DNA of 64,000 bases from Nomia melanderi (lineage: Eukaryota; Arthropoda; Insecta; Hymenoptera; Halictidae), in the NCBI RefSeq assembly GCF_051020985.1, contig NC_134999.1:13769660-13833659 (forward strand), given 5' to 3'. The first letter of the stretch is position 1. Each line of letters starts with the position of its first letter. Positions 1 through 12,358 of this stretch are shown here, piece after piece. Both the position numbers and the translations under genes were made by a program. Under the pieces are notes generated by a model. That model worked only from the letters and a program-made list of their open reading frames with translations, had not been told where the DNA came from and made no database searches.

Positions 1-601
1 TATGATTTGGTAATTAAAGTTACGTTGTAATCTATTAATAGGACTGTTATTTTATTTTCCGAATAAATATTCAATTAAATTTGATTTCATTCAGTTCGAA
101 ATTCAAAAATTCAAAATTAATGTTATGCAACAATCAATTGTTTTATATTTGTTGCTACTTTATTTGTGCATCAGTAAAGGATTATTTATAAGAATTTGAT
201 TTTTAACATTAATGATTATTTTACTTATATTAAGATCTTGTTCCAACTATTTCTTCTGTACAGTTATTTCGATTCTGTTAATATGTTTCATAGGTTTCCA
301 AGCTTCACAGCAATTGTTCACTGAATCTTCGAACCTCTCGATGTGCTGCCGCACAATTTAACCCCTTAAGCGACGAAAGTGGATCTATATCCATCCTGGA
401 TAGCCTATTGCACGATAGGCTGAGCAAATCCTCTACAACGTCGAAAGTAAATCATTCGAGATCGGTTTCATCGGTACGGTCTTTGTTGCGAACCTTTTAC
501 ATAATTCAACTAATTATTAGTCTTTGTATTCTTTGTCGTTGCACTGTGCATCTTGCAAATGTTCGATTAAAATCAAAAACAGAAATTATCATCACTATAC
601 G
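1..601. other. AT-rich stretch, no gene recognised
   Basis: This stretch is AT-rich with many in-frame stops. A 65-codon open frame (408-605) ends on the TTAA where the next element begins and has no recognisable domain. I see no tRNA, rRNA or tandem array here. Confidence 0.6.
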
Positions 602-824
602 TTAACACTAGAACTACCGTACCAGTCAAAATTGCTGATTTCAATTTTTTTGTTTCGCAATTATTAATATCTTCGAAGCATTGAATATTCGAAATGATCT
701 TGAAAATTCAGTTTCACTTGAATATTATAATGAATGTCCGAAGAAACTGAAAATAGTCTCTTGTTATAATTCTTATAGGGATTACATACTAATCGTATTA
801 AATACTCGGTAGTTCTACTGTTAC
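602..824 (+). mobile_element. TTAA MITE, CACTAGAACTACCGAG family
   Basis: The element starts with TTAA and the terminus CACTAGAACTACCGTA, and ends with CTCGGTAGTTCTACTGTTAC, an inverted copy of the family terminus with a mutated TTAA. At about 223 bp with no coding capacity it fits a non-autonomous piggyBac-type element. Its core (CAAGTGAAAC and TTTCTTCGGACATTC-like segments, read on the minus strand) recurs at 1076, 12561 and 48216. Confidence 0.75.
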
Positions 825-1075
825 TGTCTAGTATCCAATTAATATTGTATATATTATATACATTATAATATTAACAATAGAAAATTGTGTAATATAGAAT
901 AGACATTTAACAGATAAGCTGCACGAATTACAATACATATCTAAAACGAATATTGACAAAATAATAAATGTTGCTGGCTTCGTGTTAAATATAAAGTAAC
1001 TAATGGTACAAAAAATACCATTATAATTTCCTTGTAATCGAAATATTACGTACTGAAGAAGGTTCGTGCAGGTTT

Positions 1076-1299
1076 TTAACATTAGATACTACCGAGCATT
1101 TAATATCATTCATCTGTAGTTCCTATGGAAATTGTAACAGTATATTATTTTCAATTTCTTCGGACATTCATTGTAGTATACAAGTGAAACTGAATTTTCA
1201 AGATCATTTCGAATATTCAATGCTTCGAGGATATTGATAATTGCGAAACAAAAAATTTGAAATCAGCCATTTTGACTGGTACAGTGGTTGTAATGTTAA
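1076..1299 (-). mobile_element. TTAA MITE, inverted copy of 602-824
   Basis: TTAA at 1076-1079 is followed by CATTAGATACTACCGAGC, and the right end GGTACAGTGGTTGTAATG runs into TTAA at 1296-1299. The core is the reverse complement of 602-824. Its length of 224 bp equals that of its partner. Confidence 0.75.
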
Positions 1300-2504
1300 A
1301 TTCTATTAAGTATTAACAACGACAGTTATCTCTGAATTCTGTGGATAAACTACACTAAATTAATTTAAAAGAAAGTTACGATGTAAATGAAACAAGCTAA
1401 TGTATTATTTATTTCGTCTTCAAGAATTTGTATCGTAAACACGTGTTTCTTATTATGTACTATAGTTTAGACGGTTCTAGCGTTAAATCATAATTAAAAC
1501 GCAGAGAACGTTCTCGTAAAATAATTTTCTTTTATTCAACGGCAACGGCATAAACAAAACTTGCTGCTAATATCAATTTCGTCTATTAAATTACTGAAAT
1601 ACTAATTGGAATTGGAGCAAAATTCATTGCTATCTAGAAAACCTCACGAACTTTTTCCGGTACCTAATAATAACTCCAGGCTCGAATGATCTTTCCCGAC
1701 TACTTCAACGAAACTTGAATTCCATAGCGGAAAAATACGGGTCCATTGAACGCGAGGTATTTATCGATCCAGTTTCTCATTTCATCGAGACTTTTAAAAT
1801 ACTGTCCTTTTCGAATACGTTGTGTCGCGCGGAAAGTGACAGTTTAAAGGTACAGCGTCTGAAAAAATAGATAGATCGCGAAAGAATCTCTGATCCTAAC
1901 CTCGACATAGTTTCGGCTACGGCGTGAACAGTGATTTACGAACCGAAATGGAGGATACATATTTTTCGAAATCGTTGTTTTTCAACAATACTGTATATCT
2001 CCATTGTTTTCTCTCATTTCGTGCGGGGAGAGTTATACGGGCATGTATTCTACGCGCTAACATAAACCTATAATATATTTTAAAAGTATCTGTCGAATAT
2101 TTTTCCAGGATTATCTTTTATATAAATATGAAAATAGGTTTGTACGTTTTCAGTATAGATGTTTGATAATTAATTTTCAAATATCGTTACATATATTGAA
2201 ACAGGTGGTTCTTATAGCTGCTGTTCTTATACATTAGTAATTATAATTATTACTGCACGACTTATAATAATTATATTTATGTTTAGTAGTGTCATTGTTA
2301 TCAGAATAGTAATAGCAGTAGTAATTATAAAATCTTCTTGAGTTCCAATTAAATATTATTTTTGTTATGAATGATTATGCTTTAAGGTATAGGTAAACAT
2401 CAAATGCACATAGAATTTCTTCCTTTTTCTAGTGAATTATTAATTATAGAGTAGTCCTGCATTGTTGGGAGAAATAATAGGGCAAGGGGTTAATAATTTT
2501 ATAA
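1300..2504. other. AT-rich stretch with a slightly GC-richer middle
   Basis: No gene is recognised. A possible right terminus of the CTAGAACTACC family (GACGGTTCTAGCGTTAA) ends at 1486, but I could not pair it with a convincing left end. Segment 1660-2040 is less AT-rich and has no open frame longer than about 60 codons. Confidence 0.5.
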
Positions 2505-2972
2505 TGCGTTTGATGCTACATTTGATATTACATTTGATATTACATTTAACATATTGGGTACCGACTAATTTTCAGAGAACTGAATTATCTGGATGGCAAT
2601 TTTCAATAAGATCAAATTATATCACTATACATACAAGAATTCTAATGTCATATTGTCATGTAATATATTTTAAATAGATAATCAATTCGAATCAAATTTA
2701 ATATTTTTTTTAAATACTGTAGTAATTAGTGAAGTTGCATAGCTAAGTGTCTTTATATAAAAACGAGATTTCTCGTTACCAGTACGCAATGTATTAACAT
2801 TACATTTAATAGTACATTTAATATTACATTTGATAATATATTTAACATTATATTTAATGGTACATTTAATATTACATTATAACATTTGATACTACATTAG
2901 ATACCACATTAGATATTACATTTGATAATTAAGTTTGATGCTACATTTGATATTACATTTAATAGTACATTA
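2505..2972. repeat. 12-bp minisatellite in two blocks
   Basis: Degenerate repeats of TACATTTGATAT and variants (TACATTTAATAG, TACATTTAATAT) occur at about 2510-2551 and again at 2794-2972, separated by about 240 bp of AT-rich sequence. The 12-bp period keeps reading frames open locally, so the small open frames here are repeat artefacts. Confidence 0.85.
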
Positions 2973-3034
2973 CTACATACTTTGTGCATACGTTGCTTCG
3001 TGAGAACTCCTGCACATTGTGCGCACCATACGAA

Positions 3035-3066
3035 AATCGTCCAACATTCAGCGTGTCAAGAGGTTA
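3035..3066. mobile_element. Terminal remnant of the CACGTTGAATGCC MITE family
   Basis: The segment AAATCGTCCAACATTCAGCG followed by TGTCAAGAGGTTAA resembles the right end of the element at 6783-7030, which has AAATCGTCCAACATTCGTC. Only this terminal fragment is visible. Confidence 0.4.
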
Positions 3067-4500
3067 ACAGTATACTTGTTGGGGTGGACGGCAATTTGGC
3101 AACACCATGGACCTTCCTTCATGCTCCAAATTCGTGACTCTCCGTTGGCCTCGGATCAGACGGGGCCAAATCTCGTTACCCTTCAGAAAATCCAGGTTTA
3201 TGACCCGACATTTTGCTATTCGAGTCGGAAACGCGCGAGCCTAAAAATATTTGGAAAGAGGAAAACTTCTCACGGCGTGCTCATTTCGTGTGCTAATGCA
3301 CGGGACGAATTTCGGCGAACTTTTATCCTGCCGTGAAACTATGTTAGCGCCTCTCGCTGCCGGGTAATGGTTTTAGAGTACACTATTTTTCATAGCACGC
3401 TATTCCGTGACACTGTATTAATTAACGCTTTACCTTACGACTTTTTCGCGACTATTTTCTTTTTAGCATTAGATCCATTAATAGGTCGAATCAACTGTTC
3501 TGAACTTTCCTGTATAAATTTCAAAATCAATTATGAAATTTCGACTCATTTATGTTTTAATTTACTTGTTTTAGATTCAAAATAAGGCTGGAAAATCATC
3601 TTAGCGATCTAGCAAAAATTTATACTCAGAAGATTTTCCTAGAAGACTTCGAAGAAAACATTCAAATGACCTCACCACACATAAGCAGCAATTGCATACA
3701 GATGCATACTGTCGAGGAAACATCTATGTAATATATACACACGCACTGATAAGATATCTTGCCACATATAAAAAAAAGAAACAAATTTCAGTTTACGCAT
3801 TAATAATAAGTAATAATAAGAGGAAAAACCTGAAATCGATTATTCCAAGCTATCCGTTAATAAACCTGCTACAGTTAATAATTAGCCAGGAAGAAGGAAA
3901 TTTTACGTTCATTACAAATGTATGTTTACCATAATGGTTTAAGATTCACGAAAGAAAGGCAATGTTTCTTGAATTGACGATAGAGAAATAATATTTATAT
4001 TTAGAAAATTTAATTTCAATCTTATTCGATGTTACAAAGCAAGAGGTTAAATGTCACTGTTTCAACGAACTTCGCAAGAAGAATTAAGATTAAAATTATA
4101 TTAAAAAGACAACGAAGTTATATATATATATATAGAATTTAGAGAAGAAAGCTAAATAAAGTTTGACAGACATTCGGGCAGAATTGTCAGAGCCGAATGG
4201 CCGAGTGGAAAGCGTGATTCACACGCGCGTAACGCAACTTCGACTCGTAACTTCGTCACGTAACCGCTTCGCTATCCGAAGTGGAGTAATGATACGTATG
4301 TATCACAAACTGTGAAGAGCTGCTGTCGAACTGAGTTTCGTTCCATCGTAACGAACGCGTTTGTCCTATTCCAACTTATTTGGAGAGCTAACGAATTGTT
4401 CATCACGACTTTGATGAACTTTAATATAGTTGTTACTTGTATGGATTTTCATGTTTTACCTGAGCTATTATTCAACGATGATACAAATCTATTGTTTCAT
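3067..4500. other. Mixed unique sequence, no gene recognised
   Basis: Segment 3070-3340 is moderately GC-rich and holds a 105-codon open frame (3019-3336) with no recognisable domain or codon bias. The rest is AT-rich, with a short TA run near 4120-4133. A tRNA-like A-box motif near 4197 is discussed under rejected items. Confidence 0.5.
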
Positions 4501-4501
4501 T

Positions 4502-4586
4502 AAAATAATAATAATAATAATAATAAATAATAATCTACCGATTATCATAATGATAAATAATAATCGGTAGACTATTATTTATTAAA
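4502..4586. repeat. AAT microsatellite with adjacent hairpin
   Basis: An AAT run (about 4503-4530) leads into a hairpin whose arms are CTACCGATTAT (4535-4545) and ATAATCGGTAG (4560-4570), followed by more AT-rich palindromic sequence. The microsatellite probably expanded on one flank of the palindrome. Confidence 0.75.
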
Positions 4587-5240
4587 ATTTTCTTCCACGT
4601 GGAAATTGATAGATTTACGAATCATGAAATTAGATAATAGCATTTTATCTGAAATTGTTAATAAAGTTATTGAATATTTTGACAATTAGTAGAAAATGAT
4701 AAAACGTATAAACAGATATAAATAAGAGTTGCAATTTCTTAAAAATTATCATTTAGAACGTTAGGAGGATATATTGTATGAACTATACTATATTTTAATA
4801 TTTATCTAGTTCGTTTTTTCGTTTGTTTTTCGTTTTTCAACTAGTTTTAGGTTTATTAAGTTTCTTCTTGTTTATGGAGGTTCAGAACGCGAGAAGATAA
4901 ACACTTTATTTGAAGGATCATACATTGTGTTGATGCATAAGATATTACAACTATCAAGACACTTGATAGACTTAATGCAAACGTCCAACGTAAACCGCCT
5001 GAGCTTGTCATACGAAGCCAATCGTAAATGCTAATTATGTGGATAACGTCACTAGAAAGCACTGCGTCAAACTGTTAGAATCTCTATGACCTCTCGCGGA
5101 CTTCCCCGTCTAAATAGTAATTCCTATCGATTAAATAATAACAAATACAATAAGAATACTAGATAGTAGAGATGCAGTAGAATGTAATGTTCTCAGAACA
5201 AAATTAAATAGACGGTGATTCCAAACATTTGTTAATAAAT
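4587..5240. other. AT-rich stretch, nothing recognised
   Basis: This is AT-rich sequence. The 68-codon minus-strand frame at 4856-5062 has no recognisable features. No terminal-repeat structures were found. Confidence 0.55.
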
Positions 5241-5338
5241 TCTATGAAAATCAGGATATTCTATTAAAATAAACAAACGCTATTAAAATCAGAAAATTCT
5301 ATTGAAATAAAAAAATGCTATTAAAATCAGACAATTGT
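5241..5338. repeat. Short AT-rich tandem duplication
   Basis: Units of the form TTCTATTAAAATAAA...GCTATTAAAATCAGA are repeated about twice to two and a half times (TTCTATTAAAATAAACAAAC, then TTCTATTGAAATAAAAAAAT), with a period near 50 bp. Confidence 0.7.
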
Positions 5339-5426
5339 AAGTCCTAAATAGCTTCGAGCAAAGTTACAGTAATATAACAGTGTTTTTAAAGTTATATTGA
5401 TTTTGTTAAAATACAATGTAATTATA

Positions 5427-5606
5427 TATGGGTTGGCACATTGAAATCACATTTTTACAATGATGGAATAAATAAGCATACAGAAAGATGGGAGGTAATG
5501 GCAACTAATGTAAATCATATAATAGACTAAATTAATAAAAATATCTCAACAACTTTTCTTTTCACTTCATACAAAAAAACGTTGATACTTTTGCATCGAT
5601 CCAATA
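5427..5606. mobile_element. Mariner-like deletion derivative (MITE)
   Basis: The left end TATGGGTTGGCACATTGA and the reverse complement of the right end, TATTGGATCGATGCAAAAG, align as imperfect terminal repeats differing mainly by transitions. The flanking dinucleotide is TA. The GGGTTGGCA motif, and the CATACAAAAAAACG plus CTTTTGCATCGATCC pattern at the other end, resemble ends I know from insect mariner elements. At 180 bp it has no transposase frame and would depend on another copy. The alternative is an unrelated TA-flanked MITE. Confidence 0.6.
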
Positions 5607-6782
5607 CATATGTTTCTTTTCATAATAAAATATAAATTTCATAATTTTGCATTTAAATGAATTTGGAATGAAACACAAATAATTGGTGTATACGTTTCTA
5701 AGAGACGCATTTACGATGAAATCATGCCCCGCAAATATATTTATTCAGTATTTTATATGGTAGTTATGTGGATATCAATTTCCCGATTTCACGAGGTCGA
5801 TTGACGATATGAACCGTGAATATACATCATTGTTTGCGATAAAAGTTACGCCGAACACGTAATAACCTGCATGATTTTTAATTCATTTGATTGATATTCA
5901 CGACACCAGGAAAGCGTTGATTATCATGGGGAGTCAGCGCATGTACATTATTCATAGCTGACTGCCCTTCTCGGCTGAATCGGCCCGCGATCGAGGCGTC
6001 GAGGAATAATTACGGGAAGCAACAATGTAAATGCGCAAACTGAATAATTCAATAACCGAAGCAAAAAGTTTTCGTCATTAGTTCATAGAATCATTATCAA
6101 TCCGAAAAATGAGATCTCACAATAAAAGCATAAAAACTACATTTACCGTTGGTCACTGATAATAAATCATCTACCTATCATTAATTTCGAAATTTATCTC
6201 TTGTGATTAAACATAGAATTTCATGCTTAAACATATTCGAAACAGATTGTACAAATGAAAAATTGTATTTATAACAATAACTATATTTTACGAGATTATT
6301 CAAAGGAACAAACGGTAACAATTTTTCTTTCATAATCGTATACAAATTACATCATTTAAACAACACCTTTATTTTACGACTATCACTCATTAGTACTGTC
6401 ATTCTCTATCAACACTTCATTTTGTACCCCCTATAATCATAAGAAAACAAAAATGGATTTAATTGTAAGATCGTTAAACGGCAATAAAAATTTAGTGTCT
6501 TTATATTAATAATACTGTACGTTAGATTAACCGACCGTGATCGACGAGTATACTCGACATAAAAATAGTATTTACCTAAAAGTAGACACTACCTAAATTG
6601 CAATTTTAGTAAATACCAAACTATATTCATAAACATCAAGGTGTTTAAGATATTCAGAGAATAATACGAAGTAAAACGGACGAATAAAAAAATATATTAC
6701 AAAAGAACGATATATAGTGCGAATTTAGGCGAATTTAACAAACTTTTCACAGACGCCGCCACAGCTAACTGGTTAATATACA
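5607..6782. other. AT-rich stretch with a short GC-richer block
   Basis: Segment 5925-6060 is GC-richer (GGCTGAATCGGCCCGCGATC and CATTATTCATAGCTGACTGC) and could be a conserved non-coding element. The rest is AT-rich. No gene is recognised. Confidence 0.45.
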
Positions 6783-7030
6783 TTAACACGTTGAATGTCA
6801 TAGGGGACACCGGTGATCCCCAACCAAACCGAATTACTATAGTTCATTCGATGAAACGACGATTATTTGAGAACATTTCTATGTGGTAACATTTCATTAC
6901 CTAATGTGGTGGCATTCAGCTAGATGAACGTGCAATAATAATAATGCAATTCAATCGAATGATGAATATTATATTTCTTTCATTTTGCATATTTTGCTCT
7001 ATGAAATCGTCCAACATTCGTCATGCTAAA
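6783..7030 (+). mobile_element. TTAA MITE, CACGTTGAATGCC family, right end eroded
   Basis: TTAA (6783-6786) is followed by CACGTTGAATGTCATAGG and then the near-palindrome GGGGACACCGGTGATCCCC at 6803-6821. The core (TTCGATGAAACGACGATTAT, AACGTGCAATAATAATAATG) matches 56820-57063. The right end is eroded: CCAACATTCGTCATG takes the place of CCAACATTCAACGTGTTAA. Confidence 0.7.
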
Positions 7031-7299
7031 GGAAGAAATAAATTCCTGTTAACACCTTGTATGTGGGAAACGTAAAAATATTATCTTCATGTACCGTAGT
7101 ACGAAAGTACTAAACAAATACTTGTATAAATTCATTAACATTTTTTACTAAAGTAGATAGTTCATTCCTTTTGCGTATGGTTGAAAGTGTTTCTATCTGC
7201 AATGGAAACTCTCGAAAATATGTTGAATAATAAATAAATGAATTGAATGTAACTGATATAAGTCGAAATAAATAAAATGGCCGCCACGCAATGTGTTAA

Positions 7300-7765
7300 T
7301 GTAAATCTTGCGCCGAATTCTATTTAGTTTCCAAAGATTCGGGAAGTCCGAAATGTGCGAACGTTCGGGCGCGTTGATATTTTTAACCGAGCCGTGCGTC
7401 ACCAATAAATCGCTCCCGATTGTCAGCAGCGTGCACTTCCTAAGCCCATGCTGGCTACCCAGGGTGGAATTGCAACCCGTGTTGGTCAGCGGAAGCGAAA
7501 TCAGCAGGTCGTGTCGAAAGTTCAGCAAACCTGTGCCCCGGAGGCATAGTCGAGTGTCTGATACCGCAGCCGTAATTTCTCCCTGCCGTGTAGTGCATGT
7601 GCGTGTATTGTGGTGGGCGAGAGCTCATCATTCCTATCTCGAACTTGGAACAATTCGATTCGGCCTTGGATTGTTTAATCTTGATGCCCAATTGTCGAGT
7701 CACGCGACACATCGCGGCCAATTGTCACATCGCCGGCAAGTCGATGTGTTTTGCCATATTTTTGT
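7300..7765. other. GC-rich island
   Basis: This GC-rich block in AT-rich surroundings has long overlapping open frames on both strands (plus 7308-7796, 162 codons; minus 7193-7528 and 7455-7721). Openness on both strands at once is expected from GC content alone. I recognise no domain. It could be a regulatory element or contain an unrecognised exon. Confidence 0.4.
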
Positions 7766-7772
7766 TAGTTTT

Positions 7773-7918
7773 AAATTTGGTGAATTGATTGGTTAAATAA
7801 TAATCTGGGAAATTTACTGATTCGATGGAAATTTGGTGAATTGATTGATTAAATAAGATTTTGGTAAATTTACTGATTAAATGAAAATGTGGTAAATTGA
7901 AAATTTGGTGAACTGATC
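7773..7918. repeat. 56-bp tandem repeat, about 2.5 copies
   Basis: Units begin AAATTTGGTGAATTGATTGG and carry AAATTTACTGATT about 40 bp later. They start near 7773 and 7829, with shortened copies after 7884. Confidence 0.75.
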
Positions 7919-10900
7919 TACTAAAATAGATAAATAATATCGAACGAATGAAAGTTAGATGATCTTTACAGATTTCTTAAGTAAAATTGTTTGTTTATAA
8001 GATTTTAATAGTTTACTTGGTAAAATACGTTTTATGTTTACAAGTTACTCATACTTTCGTGAGATGAAGTTCTGAAGCACGTATTCAACTAAGAACGTCG
8101 TATTCTCGTAACACTTGAGGTGACTACATCAAGCTCTAGGCCATTACACGTTTGTTGAGTACTGATAATGAAGACTTGGGGATATAACTGGCATGAAGAT
8201 GCTGTTTCCTTTATAGAGGATACTTGGCAGTATTATTGTTATAACAGATACTCTGGGGAACGAATGAATTAAGCTCATGCATAAATGTTTACAGTGAGCT
8301 GTTTCTATTATAAGTTAATATATAAATTATTTTTTACATATGGAAAGGTCATGTATTTACAGTATGACAGAAATTATTGTCAGCAAATCTTTATGAAGCC
8401 ACTAAATCAGAGGAAACACAATAAAAATAGTAAAAATGGTAGTTATTATCCATTTTATTTAATTATTTCAATATTCATTTCTTAATATTAAAACTCTTAA
8501 TTCACATAATAAAGAAACTTTCGATTTAATTAGGAAAAATATTTTTTAAATATATGTATTTCAAATCTCAAATACTTTTAGAACATCCTACAGATTTCGA
8601 AAAAGAGTATATCCTCTGCGAAACTATCGTAGACATAAATTTTTAAAACAGGATTTCCACGTTCAAAGGAAACATTCGAATGGAACTGCAGCATGAAAGT
8701 TGGCAACGGATTTTCCAAATTCCCATCGTGAAGAAAATGTGATTAACAATTTACACTTCCTTAATTTTCCGAATGAAACTGCTGCCTTAAACGCATACCC
8801 GAGGAAAGTACAATGAAATTTTAGATCTCGTTATCTTAATACGATCTTTCTGCTCGTCATAATTAAAGTAGGCCGAAAATAATTGGAACGGCTGAACGTT
8901 CTGACGCAAGGCTAATAAAAGTATTTTAATTGCGGAAAGAAAACGTCCACGTGATTCGACAGAGTAAAAGTCATTAGGACAGTAATCGCGGCATGCTAAT
9001 AGCGGAACGATAAGCATCGCGCTCTGCCTAGCCGCGATTTTCATTTTCTAGGACGTGCATATTGTTCGGGTCATTAGAGTTTTATTGTCCCCCGCGAGCG
9101 TGACATATATTGTCGAAGTCGACTGGCACTAATTCAAATAAATTATTATTGTGAAATATATGATTCCGATTTAACGGACGGAAAAACTTTATGTCGCGCT
9201 TTTATTGAATTTCATGGTTATCACCGGTCTCGAGATTTTTGTTATTCCCATTTCCCGAGCAATTAAAATGAAAATATAATGGATGATAATTAAGTCGACT
9301 TTCACTCTTCGAAACGGAACGTTTGTACGATTTACAAGGTGTTCCCGATTTTTTCGACCGATTAAATATAACAGGATGTCAATGTTATAATATACAACAA
9401 TTCAATTATTTATTAGCCTTTTAATTAGCTTTGTGGAATATGTTTTAAAATCAACATGTACCTTTTCAAGATGGATTCGTAGGATACATCTCAAAATTGA
9501 TATATAATTTTTTTTATATGTTTTGGAAATTATAGTGTTTTATTTGTGATTTTTCTGTTTATTTTATTCTGACTTTTATTCTGAAGAACTTTGTTTCCGA
9601 ATTACAGAATTAGCTGTTTGAAGCTCTTCATCATCATAAAAGCACTCGTTTTCCAATAATCAGCAGATACGAAGAGTCAATCGAGTTCTTTTTTATTTCT
9701 AAAACTTTGACTGCGTTTTGTAAGAGTTGCTTGTTTTTTTTAAATAAAAGTATACACATTTATTATTGGATAATCGACGAAAAAGACTCGCATTTTATCT
9801 TCTAAAAATTCGACGCAAATATTACGTTATTCAACGTGTAGTAGACAGCTTTTGAGATTCTCGAAATTTTACATTTTTCGTCGGTATCAGCGTGTCATTT
9901 ACATAACACTTTTTCCTTAGTTTTACTTATAAAACGTGTCAGCACCGTTCTGTGGGAAAACTCTTACACACCATGTGTATAATTTACATAATAGGAATCG
10001 TGTTGTCTTCAGAACATCTGTAAATTGGGCAACGAATTTTTATTCATCTCTATTTTATAACAATCTGTCTCAGCGTTTCCTCATTTTTCAAATTATTTTT
10101 AACTTTTAACATTTTTAACTGAAACTATTCGTTCCGGGGTTAAAATTCTATTTTATTACAGATTCGTGATTCTCGACAATGAAACTCTACATTTAAATGA
10201 AGGTCCAAAGTATAATGATTATAGTTGAGAGTAAAATTTGAACGTAACATTTCAATTGAAAAAACATTAAATTTTGTTCCTATTATTTCAACTCTCTGCA
10301 CTACTACATTGAAATGAAATGAAAAGAAATTCATTAGATATACATGATACTGTTCATAACGAATTTATAATCCAAAATTACATCTTCCCTTGAGTTGGAA
10401 AAAAACAAAAATTTACGCTTAATATAGAACAGGGATTGCGAGGATTAAAAGTCAGTATTAATGAATTGTCAATCCTAATTATTTTTTTCTTTCCATTCAC
10501 TACCCTTTAAAAAATTTTAAAATACCACTTCAAGAAGTAGCACAAAAATAATGAATATGTCACCTCGTAAATCTATTTCCATCAAACGATAAAATGAAAT
10601 ATATTCCCTTATCTCCAAAAGTTTGTCTTCGCTATATTCGTATTATTGAAAAGTAGAAATAACTGCACAGACAATAACGTAAAATCATCAAAATACACAA
10701 AACAACGATAACATAACAGTATGTCAATATCGACTAACTACTCATTAACAATTTAATCCTAGTATTCACACATTAATGACACAAATGAGTTAATCTCTCT
10801 AACAAATTTAAAAACCGTAACACAAACAGTGATAACTATGTATACCTTCATACAACTACCATTTCCAACAATACAACTATAAAATAATAAGTATTATTTA

Positions 10901-10925
10901 TATATTTCACAAAATCCCTCAAACG
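7919..10925. other. Long AT-rich stretch, no gene recognised
   Basis: Mostly AT-rich unique sequence. Segment 8780-9300 is slightly GC-richer, with several TTTATTG/TTTATGG motifs that a Cdx/Hox-type factor might bind. Nothing in the open frames is recognisable. No TTAA-bounded element was found. Confidence 0.5.
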
Positions 10926-11151
10926 TTAACACTAGAACTACCGAGCAGCTGAATTGATTTTTGAACATTTTTGTTATAGAAATCATAGAAGTGCGTAGAT
11001 TACGATATCAGTTAAGTTATATATCAATTTATATGTCAATAACTCAACTATTTTAATGATTTCTTGAAAAAACATTTATATGCTTTCAATTACCGTGAAA
11101 AAATAAATGAGGAACGGGTCATTTTGACCCATCTGGTAGTTCTAGCGTCAA
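10926..11151 (+). mobile_element. TTAA MITE, CACTAGAACTACCGAG family
   Basis: TTAA (10926-10929) plus CACTAGAACTACCGAGCAG on the left, and ATCTGGTAGTTCTAGCG running into TCAA (11148-11151) on the right. The right end contains the palindrome GGGTCATTTTGACCC (11116-11130), 17 bp inside the terminal tetranucleotide. The core differs from the copy at 602, so only the ends define the family. Confidence 0.75.
11116..11130. promoter_or_regulatory. Subterminal palindrome GGTCA-N3-TGACC
   Basis: GGGTCA, three bases, TGACCC: a perfect inverted repeat near the right end of the 10926 element. It is probably a transposase recognition site. It also resembles a nuclear-receptor half-site pair. Confidence 0.5.
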
Positions 11152-11269
11152 GCAAATGCATAAAAACTCGCAGTCCACTTATCACAGACCAAGGATATAA
11201 ACTGTAGCAATAAATCCCATCGGACATTAAGTTCCGAATATGAAGGGGACCATGTTCGATAGATTTTTA

Positions 11270-11960
11270 GCTTGAAATACAACCCGATTACACCCGGCGC
11301 CCGAGTTCAACGGAGCTTCCATAATAAGCTACGGAATATCGTGCGCCTTATTCATCGAGCCGTAAGATCGGTCTATATTTCCGGCGATTTCTAGGCAATT
11401 TCCGAGCGTGGAATGCCTGGTCGCCCAATTACCGCGGTAGTCGGGTATTATTGAGATTTTCATATGGACCCGTACCTTACAACGTAGCGTTTAAGACGAA
11501 CGAGCCGCTCCTCTCCGACCGTATTTCACGGTCTAACGAACGCTCTTGTTCCTCCTTCCGTCACCGTTCTCCCTTTCTGTCAGCCTTCGTCCTTCCTGTT
11601 GAGAGGAGGGGGGGGGGGGAGGAAAAAGAAAACGAAGAGGTTGAAGGGAAGGTGAAAGCCACGACTTTATGCTCCCCAGCGTCGCGGCCCTCGAACCAGG
11701 CTGCTTCTTCTTAGGCTTTCATTCCATTACAAAGACGTTACTCGGTAAATTACATTAACTTCTTGACGTCGCTCTATATTTCGAAAACAAAAGGGGAGAA
11801 GGTCCAGGAAGGAAGACCTCGAATGGATAAAGAGACCGCGGATGAGCGGGACCGCGTTCGGAAAATTAATTCGTAGGTCACTGGAATCTTGACTCCTCCG
11901 GCTTTCTGGCTGACCTTTGATGCTCCTTTTTCGATTATCCTTTTGTTCGTTCTTGTCTTT
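11270..11960. other. GC-rich island with poly-G run
   Basis: This CpG-rich block includes GTCGCCCAATTACCGCGGTA, a G run near 11609-11619, and an 87-codon open frame (11451-11714) of low-complexity character. It could be an enhancer or promoter-like island. No protein domain is recognised. Confidence 0.4.
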
Positions 11961-12358
11961 TGTGGACCGCCCCCGCGCGCGCTAAATAGATGATAAATCA
12001 GGGGAGTGTATTATTCGGTATAATTATATGCAGGTTGCCGCGCGCAAATGTGACAACGGGATTTACGGATTCGCGAATTTATGGTTTTGAATCTCAGTGT
12101 TTTGGGAAACGTGAAGGTCTTTATTTGTTTTCCCGTGGAAGCGTGATGGCACGAGTTCAATTGTTTTATTGGGTACCAGTGTTCTATTTTTATGTACGTT
12201 TGCCTGTGATTTTAAATGAAGTGTTTGCGAAGGCTATCGCATGTATTTTCTAGAGCGATATAGTCTAGAAATACTCTAGGTCTTTATTGTAACAATATTA
12301 AAATCTAGATTAATATTCCATCTAATAAAGCAGATAAGTTTTATCTCGTTTTCCTTTT

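Larger units (their letters stand above)
602..1299. repeat. Inverted pair of MITEs forming a foldback
   Basis: Two copies of the same MITE (602-824 and 1076-1299) lie in opposite orientation around a loop of about 251 bp. TTAA is present at both outer ends (602-605 and 1296-1299), so the whole 698-bp block could have moved as one foldback unit. The arms match over nearly their full length. Confidence 0.7.

Noticed and set aside
1312..1486. Possible further TTAA element from TTAACAACGACAG to GACGGTTCTAGCGTTAA
   Set aside because: Only the right end resembles a known terminus and the left end does not match.
2505..2972. Regular AT-rich repeats considered as a CRISPR-like array
   Set aside because: The repeats are directly tandem without unique spacers, and the context is eukaryotic.
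4188..4260. tRNA-like sequence: A-box-like TGGCCGAGTGG and a B-box-like TTCGACTC about 40 bp later
   Set aside because: The spacing is too short for a Ser/Leu tRNA, the B box lacks its leading GG, and the acceptor, anticodon and T stems do not pair. At best it is a relic.
7308..7796. 162-codon open frame, the longest in the window
   Set aside because: It lies in a GC-rich island where two minus-strand frames are open too, shows no domain or signal peptide, and matches no family I recognise.
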